Assembly (NCBI GenBank): GCA_016906335.1
Contig: JADEYG010000007.1
Span: 1,442,001-1,506,000 of the forward strand
DNA: 64,000 nucleotides
Origin: Novakomyces olei
Lineage: Eukaryota > Ascomycota > Novakomycetes > Novakomycetales > Novakomycetaceae
Reading direction: 5' to 3'
This document shows positions 31,215 to 41,163 of the stretch, piece after piece (the stretch's first letter is position 1; the number at the start of each line of letters is the position of its first letter). Both the position numbers and the translations under genes were made by a program. A model generated the notes under the pieces. The model did not search any database. It was given only the letters and a program-made list of their open reading frames with translations, and was not told the DNA's origin.

Positions 31215-31791
31215 CCTGTCCGCACTGTGCCGTTAATGGCACACGGAAATTCTGGTTAGACGGGATCAAGCAGAGGAAAAGAAAAGAAGCCCGGCTCTCC
31301 CTGCTCTTTGCTAGTACGAGCGTCACTCAGGCCCGCAGCCTGTTCGTCTCCGGCACAGTCACGACAGACTTTGTAGTGGCACCGACGTTTCTAGTGCGCT
31401 ACTTTTTGTCTTATTTTTTTGGCTCTAGTGTGCGTGTGCGTGTGTGAAAGTATGAGCTTCCGCGTCAAAAACGTGTTGTATAAGCAACAATCGTATGAAT
31501 TTTTAATACGATTCTTTGAATGTTTCTTGCACTGTTTTGATAATATCAAAGAAATATTCAAAGTGTGCATGCCACTTCACCAACGCACACGTCTCGGGTT
31601 CGGATCTGTGGCGCGATTAGACTACTGTATTACTTGGCATATTGTATTTGTAATAGCGAATATGGCAGACAGAAATGTATGGCAAACACAATAATGTATG
31701 GCAAACACAATAATGTATGGCAGACACAATAATGTATGGCAAATGTTTGAGCAAAGTGCGACTGCGGTAAGGCCAATGGCAGTGCGTTTTG
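31215..31791. other. Divergent promoter of casein kinase and Zn-cluster gene
   Basis: It contains a 19-bp tandem repeat at about 31659-31745. No further gene is visible. Confidence 0.6.
31659..31745. repeat. 19-bp tandem repeat, unit AATGTATGGCAAACACAAT
   Basis: About four copies, with CAAACA/CAGACA variants, lie 50-130 bp before the start of the Zn-cluster gene. Confidence 0.9.
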
Positions 31792-33315
31792 ATGAACACC
31801 AAAGCTCAAGCAGTAAGGCGACGAGTACGCCGCGGATGGCGTGCTTGCCGCGAGTGCCGGCGCATGAAGAAGCGCTGTGATCTGGCAAGCAAGGCGCCAG
31901 GAGCGCCTTGCTCGAACTGTATAGCACGAGGAATCGCTGATGTTTGTACGGGCCAGGATACGCAGCCGCCAGCGCCAAAAGGCTCAATGGCGTCAGAGGC
32001 AGTAGCGCCAATTGCCTCTGGCTCAAGCTTTGCAGACAGCAAGGCTGCTGCTCCGGACCCGATCGCTCCAGACTTGCTCGACTCTGGAGTCCGTACCTTT
32101 CTCGACAATGACGTTTACGGCCCGCTGTTTGCGCATCTGCCTCCAGACACAGCGGCTCTGCGTCTGCTGCTGCTGGCGCTTTCGCTACAGAGCCACGAAC
32201 TGCTGCTGCTCGGGCACTATGGGTCTGACTCTGATGTGCTTCAGCAGAGAGCTCATGCCCGGGCTTGCCAGGTGGCAGCACAGTGCAGTGACAGCACGCT
32301 GATTGTGTACTTTGAAGCTCTGAGGCTGCTTTATGCGCTGAGGGAGTACCAGCCAGAACGAGCGTGGTCGCTTGCTCACTCTGCCCTTGCTCAAGCTCAT
32401 ATTCTCGAGTTCCATACTGCCCGCGAGGCCATTGAAGAGGGAATTTACACGTTTCTGACGCTCTCATACGCTTACCTGCGTCTGCTTTTGTGTGCTGGCG
32501 ATGAGGCTCCGTCGCTGTATTCCTCTGCCGCAGCGGCAAGGTCTCCAGAGTACCTGGTATCGCGTTTCGGCCCTGCTCTCGGTACTCAGCTCTCCCTTGT
32601 TACCGTTATTGAGGCAGCGAGTGCCGGCAATACCGCAGTTGCTGGCGGTGGCAGCCGGATGCTGGAGGCCATAGCCCGGAAATGGGTCAGTGACGTAATT
32701 GCTCTGGATCCACAGTTGTTTGAGACCAACAAGGCGCTCCGTCTAGCCTTTCTCGGCGTCCAAGTTCTCGGGTTCCAAACGGACCAGCAGCGGTCCATCG
32801 ATGCGTGCCGAGAAATAAACGATCTTTACCAGCGTATGCTGGACACTGAGCCTGATACACTGGCGGCCAGTCCGCCATCAGTCGGCAGTACTGCCTGCCA
32901 GGCAGCTTCAGTGCTCTGCTTGCATATCATGTTTGATAGACAGAATCGATTGGAGCCAGCGAGGCCCAGTAAAGCAGTGCTCCGGGAGACTATATTACGA
33001 CTGCGCAAAGTTAATAACCGGCTGGCTGCTTATAGCGCAGTGGCCTACGAATGCGAGGCTCTTATCTCTATGGTGTCGATGATGTCACAGGAACTGAAAC
33101 TGGCACGGAGGCGCCCTCATTTAGAGCCCAAGCTTTACCGTTTACTCAAACAGTACCAGAGCCGACGTGGGTTCGAGCTTCGGTCGCGGAAAGAGTGTAT
33201 CATACATGGCGTCGATTTATCATTAATCTGCGAGTACCAGGACGCGCGTGAGTATGAGGGTCCCGACTTGGAAAGTCTAGAGTTTTTTGTCTTTGACGAA
33301 GGGCCGCTTGGGTGA
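31792..33315 (+). CDS. Zn2Cys6 transcription factor (first of two)
   Basis: A single exon of 507-508 aa starting at ATG 31792. Residues 19-52 form a binuclear zinc cluster with Cys at 19, 22, 29, 40, 43 and 52 (C-x2-C-x6-C-x10-C-x2-C-x8-C), preceded by an Arg-rich segment. The zinc cluster is followed by an Ala/Pro-rich linker and an all-helical region (LPPDTAALRLLLLALSLQSH ... YFEALRLLYALREYQPERAW ... HTAREAIEEGIYTFLTLSYA) like the middle homology region of fungal regulators. The third loop is longer than usual but within family range. No target pathway can be read from context. The antisense strand is open for 305 codons, an effect of codon bias. Confidence 0.85.
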   Translation: MNTKAQAVRRRVRRGWRACRECRRMKKRCDLASKAPGAPCSNCIARGIADVCTGQDTQPPAPKGSMASEAVAPIASGSSFADSKAAAPDPIAPDLLDSGVRTFLDNDVYGPLFAHLPPDTAALRLLLLALSLQSHELLLLGHYGSDSDVLQQRAHARACQVAAQCSDSTLIVYFEALRLLYALREYQPERAWSLAHSALAQAHILEFHTAREAIEEGIYTFLTLSYAYLRLLLCAGDEAPSLYSSAAAARSPEYLVSRFGPALGTQLSLVTVIEAASAGNTAVAGGGSRMLEAIARKWVSDVIALDPQLFETNKALRLAFLGVQVLGFQTDQQRSIDACREINDLYQRMLDTEPDTLAASPPSVGSTACQAASVLCLHIMFDRQNRLEPARPSKAVLRETILRLRKVNNRLAAYSAVAYECEALISMVSMMSQELKLARRRPHLEPKLYRLLKQYQSRRGFELRSRKECIIHGVDLSLICEYQDAREYEGPDLESLEFFVFDEGPLG

Positions 33316-33795
33316 TACGGCATTGGCTTTGTCGCTTGAGAACTTGTATGGCGAGCTTGAACATGCTGAGAGCGGGCTAGGCAGGTGTCGTTTGCATATT
33401 GCTTTTGCAATTGTGATCCTTGCAGCTTTATAAGCAGCTGAGCAATGTGAATGGAATACGTTTCATGGCCTTTTCTGTCAGGCCTTTTCTGTCAGGCCTT
33501 TTCTGTCAGGCCTTTTCGGTCAGGTACTTTTATTACGCGGATAAAAAGCCACTGGAAACCTTGAGTAATTAAAAGTCAATCGACTATTGATCAATAATAG
33601 GCTATGATACGGCATCTATTTTGAAAAGGCATACGATGCCTTTTGCTGAATCGCTAGTTGCATACATGTACATATATATATATGCATTCGACCAGAGCAT
33701 ACGAGGACGCATCAAGTACAGCAATATCCCTTAAAAATTAGCACTGTTCAATAAACCCAAATAAAATAAATTGTCAAAAAAAAAAAGCGACTAGG
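33316..33795. other. Intergenic with 14-bp tandem repeat
   Basis: It contains four copies of GGCCTTTTCTGTCA at 33467-33522 and a TA dinucleotide patch near 33670. The dehydrogenase gene may extend into its right end through a short last exon. Confidence 0.65.
33467..33522. repeat. 14-bp tandem repeat, unit GGCCTTTTCTGTCA
   Basis: Four copies, the last with one substitution. Confidence 0.95.
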
Positions 33796-34905
33796 CTATC
33801 GACTCACCCCATCAACTCGAAGATCGGCACCGGTTACAAAAGAACTGGCATCGGAAACGAGAAACAACGCGGCTCCCTGCAACTCTTCGGGCTCACCCAT
33901 TCTAGCCATCGGCGTGAGCAGATCCCACAGTCTTTTCCTCTCCGGGTCAGATTGTACAATTTTTTGTGCGAGCTCTGTCTTCATGTACCCAGGCGAAATA
34001 GAATTGACACGGATCCCGTCCGGGGCCCATTCAACAGCCAAACTGGCGGCCATATGACGTACGGCTGCCTTTGATAGGTTGTACGGAGTCTGTGGCTGAC
34101 TCATGTTTACAATGTGACCAGACATTGATGAAATAAATACGATAGAACCCGGACGATGATGTACGCGTAAATGCCGGGCCAGTGCAGTGGCACAGTAAAA
34201 GCTCCCGCACACGTTTACGTCCAGAATACGGCGTAACCTGTCCGCCGGGTACTCTGTCGCTGGAATAACCTCAGTGTAACCGGCCGACGTAATTAGAGCA
34301 TCCAGTGCTCCATAGACACGAGTCATTTCCTCAAAGACTGCGTCAACTGCCTCATTATCGGCTACGTCACAGCCCCAGCCTTGAAGGTGGGGCAAAGGCC
34401 GCCCACTGTCAGTGTAGACATTGTCCTGCAGCCTCAACCAGCCCTCCAACATTTCAGCCGAGGATTTCGCATGAGTTTCGTCCACGTCCAGAATAGCCAG
34501 GTTGGCTCCGGCCCGGGTGACTGCCTGGGCCATAGCATAGCCCAGACCACGGGCGCCGCCTGTTATTATGACTGTCCGGCCTTCCAGGGAGAACGAGGGC
34601 AGTTTGGGAACAAAGTTAAACGCGGAACTGCGAGTATTGTCAGTCTGATTGTCAAAAAGGCCTCCGGCTAGTGCAGATCCTGAGCTTGCATGGCCGTTGT
34701 GGCTGCTCGAGTTTCCCAAGCTGTTGCCCAGACCGCTCACCAGGTTATGTGTTTGCGGGGACCTGCCTGGGATTTTGTTTTTTGGCACAAAACTGGAGGA
34801 GAACTGCTGCGATATGAAGCGGCCGCTACGGGGCAACGATGCCCGTACCTGAAATGCGCAAGGGTGGTAAAGTGTACAGGACCGTCTGCTCATAGCCGAA
34901 AACAT
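33796..34905 (-). CDS. Short-chain dehydrogenase/reductase with mitochondrial-type leader
   Basis: A frame of 369 aa. Residues about 1-45 are basic, Ser-rich and acid-free (MFSAMSRRSCTLYHPCAFQ), suggesting import into mitochondria. The Rossmann domain follows from about residue 110: TGGARGLGYAMA (cofactor loop), LDVDET (acidic residue after strand 2, favouring NAD), NVCGSFYCATAL, SSMSGHI and YNLSK with the catalytic Ser-Tyr-Lys. SPGYMKTEL and FVTGADLRVDG close the fold. Similarity is greatest to polyol/sorbose-reductase-like classical SDRs; the substrate is not determined. The last codons contain a GTGAGT, so a 64-nt intron to a 13-nt last exon at 33731-33743 is possible; it would change only the final three residues. 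Confidence 0.85.
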   Translation of the reverse strand: MFSAMSRRSCTLYHPCAFQVRASLPRSGRFISQQFSSSFVPKNKIPGRSPQTHNLVSGLGNSLGNSSSHNGHASSGSALAGGLFDNQTDNTRSSAFNFVPKLPSFSLEGRTVIITGGARGLGYAMAQAVTRAGANLAILDVDETHAKSSAEMLEGWLRLQDNVYTDSGRPLPHLQGWGCDVADNEAVDAVFEEMTRVYGALDALITSAGYTEVIPATEYPADRLRRILDVNVCGSFYCATALARHLRVHHRPGSIVFISSMSGHIVNMSQPQTPYNLSKAAVRHMAASLAVEWAPDGIRVNSISPGYMKTELAQKIVQSDPERKRLWDLLTPMARMGEPEELQGAALFLVSDASSFVTGADLRVDGVSR

Positions 34906-36219
34906 AACGCCAGTAAAAGACGAGAGGAAAATTTAAGAGTAAAAGGTGTAAAGTTAGGTAGGAGCAAGACCTTGAAAGGTGCTACTAGTAGAATTAAAAA
35001 TGATTGCGATAAAGTCGTCAGACCGAAAGCGTAAAGGCCAAAGGCCAAAGTAGAGACAAAAGTTTATAAACAAAGACGCAAAAGAGCCGGTTCTGTGCGT
35101 GGCCGCTCGAAGAAACAAGTTGTTCAACTGTCTGTATGGCAGATTAGTGAGTGTGTTGGAAAGGCAGTCAACAGCCAAAAAGGTGACGGGCTGTTTTTCA
35201 TATACCGCTCTTCACTCGTCGCTTCAACATACATTTAACTATGTGCCTCGATTTACTTTTGTCGCGGTTTTAATTCCTTTCCTCAAATCGCAAGGGTCCC
35301 CCCTCCCTCTTGATTACACAATTATTTTTAGCTAAGATCTTACCCTTCCCCGCGTCATCGACCCACGCCACAGATGGGATGTGCTTATTATATTACTTTT
35401 ACATCGCACGCGTGCGAATCCGGGAAAAAGGGCTTTTAATTATCGATAAAGTCACGTGCCGGTAGGTGGACGTGAGGGGATACAGAGAATCTTGCGATTT
35501 TCACCAAGTAACGTTACATGCCGTATTGTATCTGCAAAGTGTTGGCCGACACTTCGTTTTAAAGGATAACCGAGAAACTAGTGAGAGGCTGTCAGAGCTA
35601 TACTTTTTCGTGAATGACGTGTATCATACGTTGAAAGGGTCAGATTGAATTTTATTTTGTCTGTCCTGTATTCGATAGAATGTAAAGTACACTAAATAAT
35701 TCACACTGTCCCGACCACTTGCCAAGCTTAAATGACGGCTATCGAACTTATATATGTATATGTATATTCGTTCGTAAAGCGTGCAAAAAAAAGGGGCATA
35801 AATATGTGGTATATTCAGAGCTAGCCAGCGGCCTCACTCGATCTCCGTGAATGGCCCGGAATACTATCACATTCACATTAATATCTTCTTCACTTTAGAC
35901 GTAATTTTCTTGTCAGGCGCTTGATCCATATTCGCATACCGTATCACGAATCATAGGCGCAGAAAGACGCAAAGCACATACAAGGCTGTAGTGTATAGGT
36001 ACCTTTCCTCTTTACCTTCTTGGCATTGCCCTTGACACATTAAAATGCAGGAAAGATCAAAGGTTCTTCTTCTTGATAATTCAAATCTCTGGCCAATGTT
36101 TGGGCTGCCTTTCTCCCATTCATGCATTAGTCTTTGACTTGGTCGAAATATTCCGCAATAAATGCCACGGTAGAACTTCTCGGTCAAGATGATCCTCAAA
36201 AATAGGCGGTGACTGATAA
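34906..36219. other. 1.3-kb stretch without a supported gene
   Basis: Several short frames (for example 35099-35335 and 35466-35648 plus, 35951-36223 minus) show no family feature and have no convincing splice partners. AT-rich near 35740-35770. Confidence 0.45.
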
Positions 36220-37097
36220 TCAAATCAAATCCAGTGCATCCAAATCGTCTTCCTTGTCAGGATTCTGAGAGTAGTCGTGGGCCTGAGACTTGTTCTCTTG
36301 GACATGAGGCTGCTCCACAAGTAATTCTTTCTTAGTCTCATCCTTATCAGCCTCCGTCTCTTGAGCTGGCGGTATTTGATTCTTGTCTTCGCGTTGCTCA
36401 ATGCTTTCTGGTCCTGTCGTTTGCTGTAATCGTAAATATTGTGCCTGCCGCAAAACTTCCTCCCCAGGCCACGGATAGTCTACCGTTGTAGATGCGCCCA
36501 TCTCAGAATTATAACCGGCCGGAGCGGAAGAATATTTTGCGATTTTCTGAGCATAAGAAAGCAAGTCTTGTAGTGATATATTTCCTGATCCTTATCAGTA
36601 ACTGCTCCTCTTTAAAAAGGCTATTTTATTTTCTAAACGTCTATTGGCCTCATCCAATAGTATTATATATTTTCCTTTTTTTAAACATACTCGGCCGATC
36701 ATCTTGTTCAGAGCTTTCTGTATACAAAGACGCGGTAGCGTTGCTAAACCGACGCACATAAGCGTCCATACAATCATCCAAAGTATCTAATTCTGCTCGT
36801 AGGGCTTCGATTCGTTGAGCGTTAGCCTCAATCGCTAATGCTAGAAAAATTAGCTTTATGATTCCTTTTCTTTTGTCTTCGTCCAGATTTTTACTCATTC
36901 TATTTTCATTGCGTGGAGCTGTACGTCGTCATACCTTTTTCACACGCAGCTGACAATTCAGCGTCCTGCCGCATCAAATCCGCCATCCGTTCTGTCAACT
37001 CATCATTCGTGACTTCCGGGTTTGACAGTGTTTGCATTGCTGCACCTGCACTTTTATCGAGATTATCAAGAGCTTTGAGTAAATCTGTCGTTGCCAT
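36220..37097 (-). CDS. MED4: Mediator complex subunit 4
   Basis: Exons 37097-36935, 36840-36691 and 36590-36220 give 227 aa. Exon 1 is MATTDLLKALDNLDKSAGAA ... LMRQDAELSAACEK. The 94-nt intron joins it to ALAIEANAQRIEALRAELDT, restoring the Med4 coiled coil, and a 100-nt intron (GTATGT ... GATAAG) leads to SGNISLQDLLSYAQKIAKYS and SAPAGY ... YPWPGEEVLRQAQYL, the conserved Med4 core. The tail is acidic and ends DDLDALDLI, typical of fungal Med4. Med4 sits in the Mediator middle module and is part of its stable core. Frame and phase agree at both junctions; no single frame covers the gene. Confidence 0.88.
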
Positions 37098-37664
37098 TGC
37101 TCTGGTATTGTTACGCTCCAAACAACTCCCTCGATAGTCGTTTAATTTATTATAATTTTAACTAGAACCTCAATATTTACAGTATCAGAGAAAATATAGG
37201 GTTAGTTAGGGCTTATAAAGATATAACCGCGGGATATATCCAGATCAACGATCAAACAGTATGAAAAGTGTCATAATCATAAACTGAAGAGATCCAGCTC
37301 AAATACTGAGTCTACTACCTCGGAGTCATTTCAGTTTCTATCCAAGTGGACATTAGATTATCATGTCGTACACGAGAATATATTTTATAAATTACTCTAG
37401 TATCTCATGCTACTATGATAATGCTGAACAATTAACATTGAAGGGCTCCACGTAAACTGCTAATAGTATCGCTGGAATAAAACTTAGAAGCCGGCCCTGA
37501 ATTAAGCCACGCATAAATAAAATGTGGGTTTAGATCGTTATGGACTTTGCTACAAGATCGAAATTGTGACCCTTGATCAACCAAAATAATTAGACGCTTC
37601 ACTTTTCTTATGCTTTTAATTTCCTTTCCTTCCTTTGCACTCTTTCGCTTCAATATCAATTCTT
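37098..37664. other. Intergenic upstream of MED4
   Basis: AT-rich, with a short TAGGGTTAGTTAGGG motif near 37197. A 75-aa minus frame (37432-37659) has no recognisable feature and is probably the 3' flank of ALG7. Confidence 0.5.
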
Positions 37665-39308
37665 CTACCTCGTCATAAAATTATCCTCTGTAAATACAAG
37701 ACGCGCCAGAAAATGCCGTACAAACAGCCCGAACAAACAGCAAACTGCTTGAATTGCAAGTATAACAAAAGCCAAGCGCTGTTCTGTCATGGGCCCCCAG
37801 TGTACAAGGACAAAACTGATAATAGTAAAGTTGGAAGAGTCTAAAGGTAACCCGCTTTTAGGGTGGTAAGTGACCCTTACGAGCCGCAGTGCAGAAAATA
37901 GTCGCAGTACTAAACAGCCTAACCTTGAAGGTGGCCTTTCAAATACAACACGAGAATAAACAAGCTTGCAAGGCCCACCCGTCTTGTCAGCCTGACTGCT
38001 GCTGCCGCCCTGAATCCAAGGCAATCGGTGCCGTGGACAAGGAATAAGACCAAACAGCTGAGGAGCAGATAGAACAAAATTGAACAGCTGCGGCACAAAT
38101 AGTAGTACGACAGTTTTCGAAAAGTGACCGAGGATGCCAACAACGGCAAAGGTCATACCGGCAAAGTAGCAATAAGTATCGCCTACAAAGACTCGAGCAG
38201 GGTACCAGTTATGCCATAGTAAAGCAGAGGACACACTTACAAACGGAAGTAGAAAATAGAAAGAAAGAACGTGCGACTCTGCCGCCGGGTGATCGGGCTG
38301 AAACATGTACAGTAGATCGTTTGCCAGTATAAAAAGCGCAATAATTACGGACTGTCCGACTTCCACACCGTTCACGCCAGCCAAAATATTGATACTGTTG
38401 GTCGAAAAGATGGCAAAGCAAGCCATATACATATAGTACAAAGCCCCCAGATCAACGAGCCGTCCCAACAAAGGCCGTAGTAAAGTAGGGACAACTACGT
38501 GCGTTATACCGAAATCGACATAGTAAACCACGAGGATGGGAATAGAAAATAAGGCTGGCAAAAAGAACTTGTGGCGCCAACGCATATCAAACATATCGTC
38601 CGCGATACCGAGTAATACTGCCGTTTCTAACGAAATAATAGCGGAAAGGTACTCGCCCAGCTAGACCATTAGTAAATCAGTGTACAAAACACGTTTCTTA
38701 CCTTGTTGTGAGGGAAAAGCACCGAATCAGTAGACTTTCTGCCATTTGATATGTATTTGTAAAAGGGAAAAGGCACAAAGCAGATCATGCATAGTATATA
38801 GACCGCAGCACAGACAGCGCCCAGTGACTCTGGTCTAGCGCACGTTAGCACTTGAAATCGAGCATTTGTTTATGACATCTATGTTAACGCAAAAATTGGT
38901 AAAACAGAGTTTAGAAAAGCAGTAGAGTGAAAAGCCCAGTGAAAGAGCAAAATTGAAAATAAAATATTTAATTCAAGGTCAAATGGGCGGCGGCCCGATA
39001 AGACCTTGGCTCTCTGAGCAAGAGAAAAGCAACGATTTCCCCACACACAATCTCTAAATAAAGTATAAAACTAAAATCGCAAATCAACAGCTAAAAAGCA
39101 CGTACATTACAGGCCGATGACGCTTATTGATATCGCGACCCGAAATCCCCTTGGCCACAAATACAGGCGCCAGTCTACGTATCATATAATCCGTCAACAG
39201 AGCAGAAAGCACAGACCCGCTCACTGCGACTCCAATTGGGTTATTGCGAGACTGAACAATAGCTGCGACGCTGCCGAGAGCGGCTGCTGCCTTTAGCACG
39301 TGCGCCAT
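37665..39308 (-). CDS. ALG7: UDP-GlcNAc:dolichyl-phosphate GlcNAc-1-phosphotransferase
   Basis: Exons 39308-39106, 38834-38702 and 38660-37665 give 443 aa. Exon 1 ends in RDINKRHRPV; its GTACGT donor and an acceptor 271 nt later (GCTAACGTGCGCTAG) give the expected RPVIPESLGAVCAAVY. Intron 2 is 41 nt. Catalytic landmarks are present: ADDMFDMRWRHK (Asp-Asp for Mg and substrate), NGVEVGQ and VFVGDTYCYFAGM. About ten hydrophobic spans fit an ER polytopic protein. Alg7 makes GlcNAc-PP-dolichol, the first step of N-glycan precursor assembly on the cytosolic face of the ER, and is the target of tunicamycin. It is divergent from LCP5 across 265 bp. Confidence 0.93.
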
Positions 39309-39573
39309 CGGTGCCGAGTGCTTATTTACACGTGTCGTTCGCTTATCGTATATATACCATCTCAATTACACGTGTCTATTGTAGTATTTTATTAATATTA
39401 GAATTATTGTATAATATTAGAATTATTGTACAATACTATAAGCTATCCATCCAATCGCCTATCCAACGCTATATGTTAATCTGCGTATATCTCTAGAGAT
39501 CTGCTCGTTTATGTTTTTGTAAAAATATTGTACAAACGTAGAGCAATAAAAAATTATTAACAGTCGCTAGCAG

Positions 39574-40572
39574 ATGTCAGCAGCAGTGGCCGCTGCAGTT
39601 CGCGCACTGCAGCAAGAGCTTTCTAGCACAGAGGCTCTAGTAGAGGGCAATGCGTCTAAATTGCAAAATGGTGTTTCGCTGTTAACGGCCAAGTCTGAAC
39701 TGCTCGCAGCGTATATACAGCACGTGCTGCTTGTGATTGTGCAAAGAGTTCAAGAACTGCCGCTTGAACCTTCGCTGCTGGAAGAATTAGTGCTTTTACG
39801 ACTATACTTGGAGCGCGGAGTACGTCCTATGGAAGGCCGCTTACGCTATCAGATTGATCGGCTTCTGCGAGCGGCCGCTCGGGCTTCAGACTCGGCAGAT
39901 GCTCAAGCGGCTGCCCGACCAAGACCAGAGATGTTTGCCAGCAGCGACGAGGATAGCGATGAGGCAGAGGCAGAGCCAGAGTCCTTTGGAGAAGGCAAAG
40001 CCGGGACGGCAAAAGATACAAGTGCGACGGAACAGAAATCCAAGATATACAGGCCTCCTCGTATCGCTGCTGTACTGCCCGCGCAGGAGCAACAGCAAAG
40101 GCAGAGGTCACGTGGCGTGAATCAAACGATGCGAGATTATGTGCGGGATATGAGCGATGCTCCCGTGGCACAGCCTTCGGTGGGGAGTAACTTGCAGCGT
40201 AACGGACGGGCCTATGTGGGAGTTTCTGCTGGAGAAGCACGGGAAAATGCAGCCAGAGAACGTTATGAGGAGGAGAACTATACCCGACTTGCTCCTCCCT
40301 CGCGGAAGGAGCGCCGACGCAAAGCGAAAAGTTCTGCGGCTGCAATGGCCGATGATCCTGCACTTGGTGGCGAAGACTGGCGTATACTAGACAGTTATGG
40401 GTCCACTGAAAGAACGGCTCGGCGGCCGGACGCTGTTGAGCGCAGTAAGAGACGGAAAATTATGGATAATTTGGGTGATGGAGAGGGTGCAGACGGTGGC
40501 TCATCCTTGTTTGAAAAAAGGAAGCGGAGTTTGGGACGGAAAATTCACAAGAAGCAGCGTAAAACTGGTTGA
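39574..40572 (+). CDS. LCP5: SSU processome factor Lcp5 (neuroguidin, Sas10/C1D family)
   Basis: A single exon of 332 aa. The N-terminal Sas10/C1D helical domain (about 8-100) contains GVSLLTAKSELLAAYIQHVL and ELVLLRLYLERGVRPMEGRL. An acidic stretch follows (SSDEDSDEAEAEPE), then KIYRPPRIAAV, conserved in Lcp5/neuroguidin. The C-terminus is strongly basic (RKRSLGRKIHKKQRK), fitting nucleolar RNA binding. Lcp5 associates with the U3 snoRNP and is needed for early pre-18S rRNA cleavages. Confidence 0.9.
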   Translation: MSAAVAAAVRALQQELSSTEALVEGNASKLQNGVSLLTAKSELLAAYIQHVLLVIVQRVQELPLEPSLLEELVLLRLYLERGVRPMEGRLRYQIDRLLRAAARASDSADAQAAARPRPEMFASSDEDSDEAEAEPESFGEGKAGTAKDTSATEQKSKIYRPPRIAAVLPAQEQQQRQRSRGVNQTMRDYVRDMSDAPVAQPSVGSNLQRNGRAYVGVSAGEARENAARERYEEENYTRLAPPSRKERRRKAKSSAAAMADDPALGGEDWRILDSYGSTERTARRPDAVERSKRRKIMDNLGDGEGADGGSSLFEKRKRSLGRKIHKKQRKTG

Positions 40573-41163
40573 GTGGTTGACGGGTATTATACAAAAGTCA
40601 ATTGACAATTGGAAATAGACTTTTTCTATAGTCTGCGCAGTATCTCTTAGCTTTGTGTAATGGCGCGCACACACATAGACTTGTAGGATTGCCAAGCTTT
40701 TCCCTGCACGAAATAATTTGTTATCGCAAAAGCATACGTATTGTCTTGTATTCCTTTCCTTTAACTTTAACAAAATATATACGTATATATATTTTTTTTT
40801 AAAAACGGTAATGAATGTATCGCCATAAATGCCAGGCTTCACTAGAATTATTTCTTACTTATAAAAAATATGTAATGGTATACCACACTGCTCGGGCCGG
40901 CTAATCACTTCCACTGTCTTTTTTACATTATATACATTATATTGTCGCACACTTTCTTACTCTGGCAGGTTTTACCATGTGACCTATCAATCGTTATCGG
41001 TAATAATAAATATAATAATAAATGTGGTAACTTTCCGCCGATAACAGGTCCCCTGCTTGATTGGCGATTGGAGATAACCAAACGTTCGGGCTCACTTTCC
41101 CTCTAAACTTGGCAATTGTGGAGAGCTTGTAGGGAAAATAATTAGACACAATTCTAGTGTTCA
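40573..41163. other. Intergenic, no gene seen
   Basis: AT-rich with a TATATA/T-run near 40780-40800; it leads into the promoter of the second Zn-cluster gene. Confidence 0.55.

Noticed and set aside
31622-32539. 305-codon minus-strand open frame over the first Zn-cluster gene
   Set aside because: It lies exactly antisense to a clear Zn2Cys6 protein, has no domain and starts in a promoter repeat; an effect of GC-rich codon use.
38835-39105. Truncated ALG7 lacking its N-terminus
   Set aside because: A 203-nt first exon at 39308-39106 joins in phase and restores the expected RPVIPESLG.
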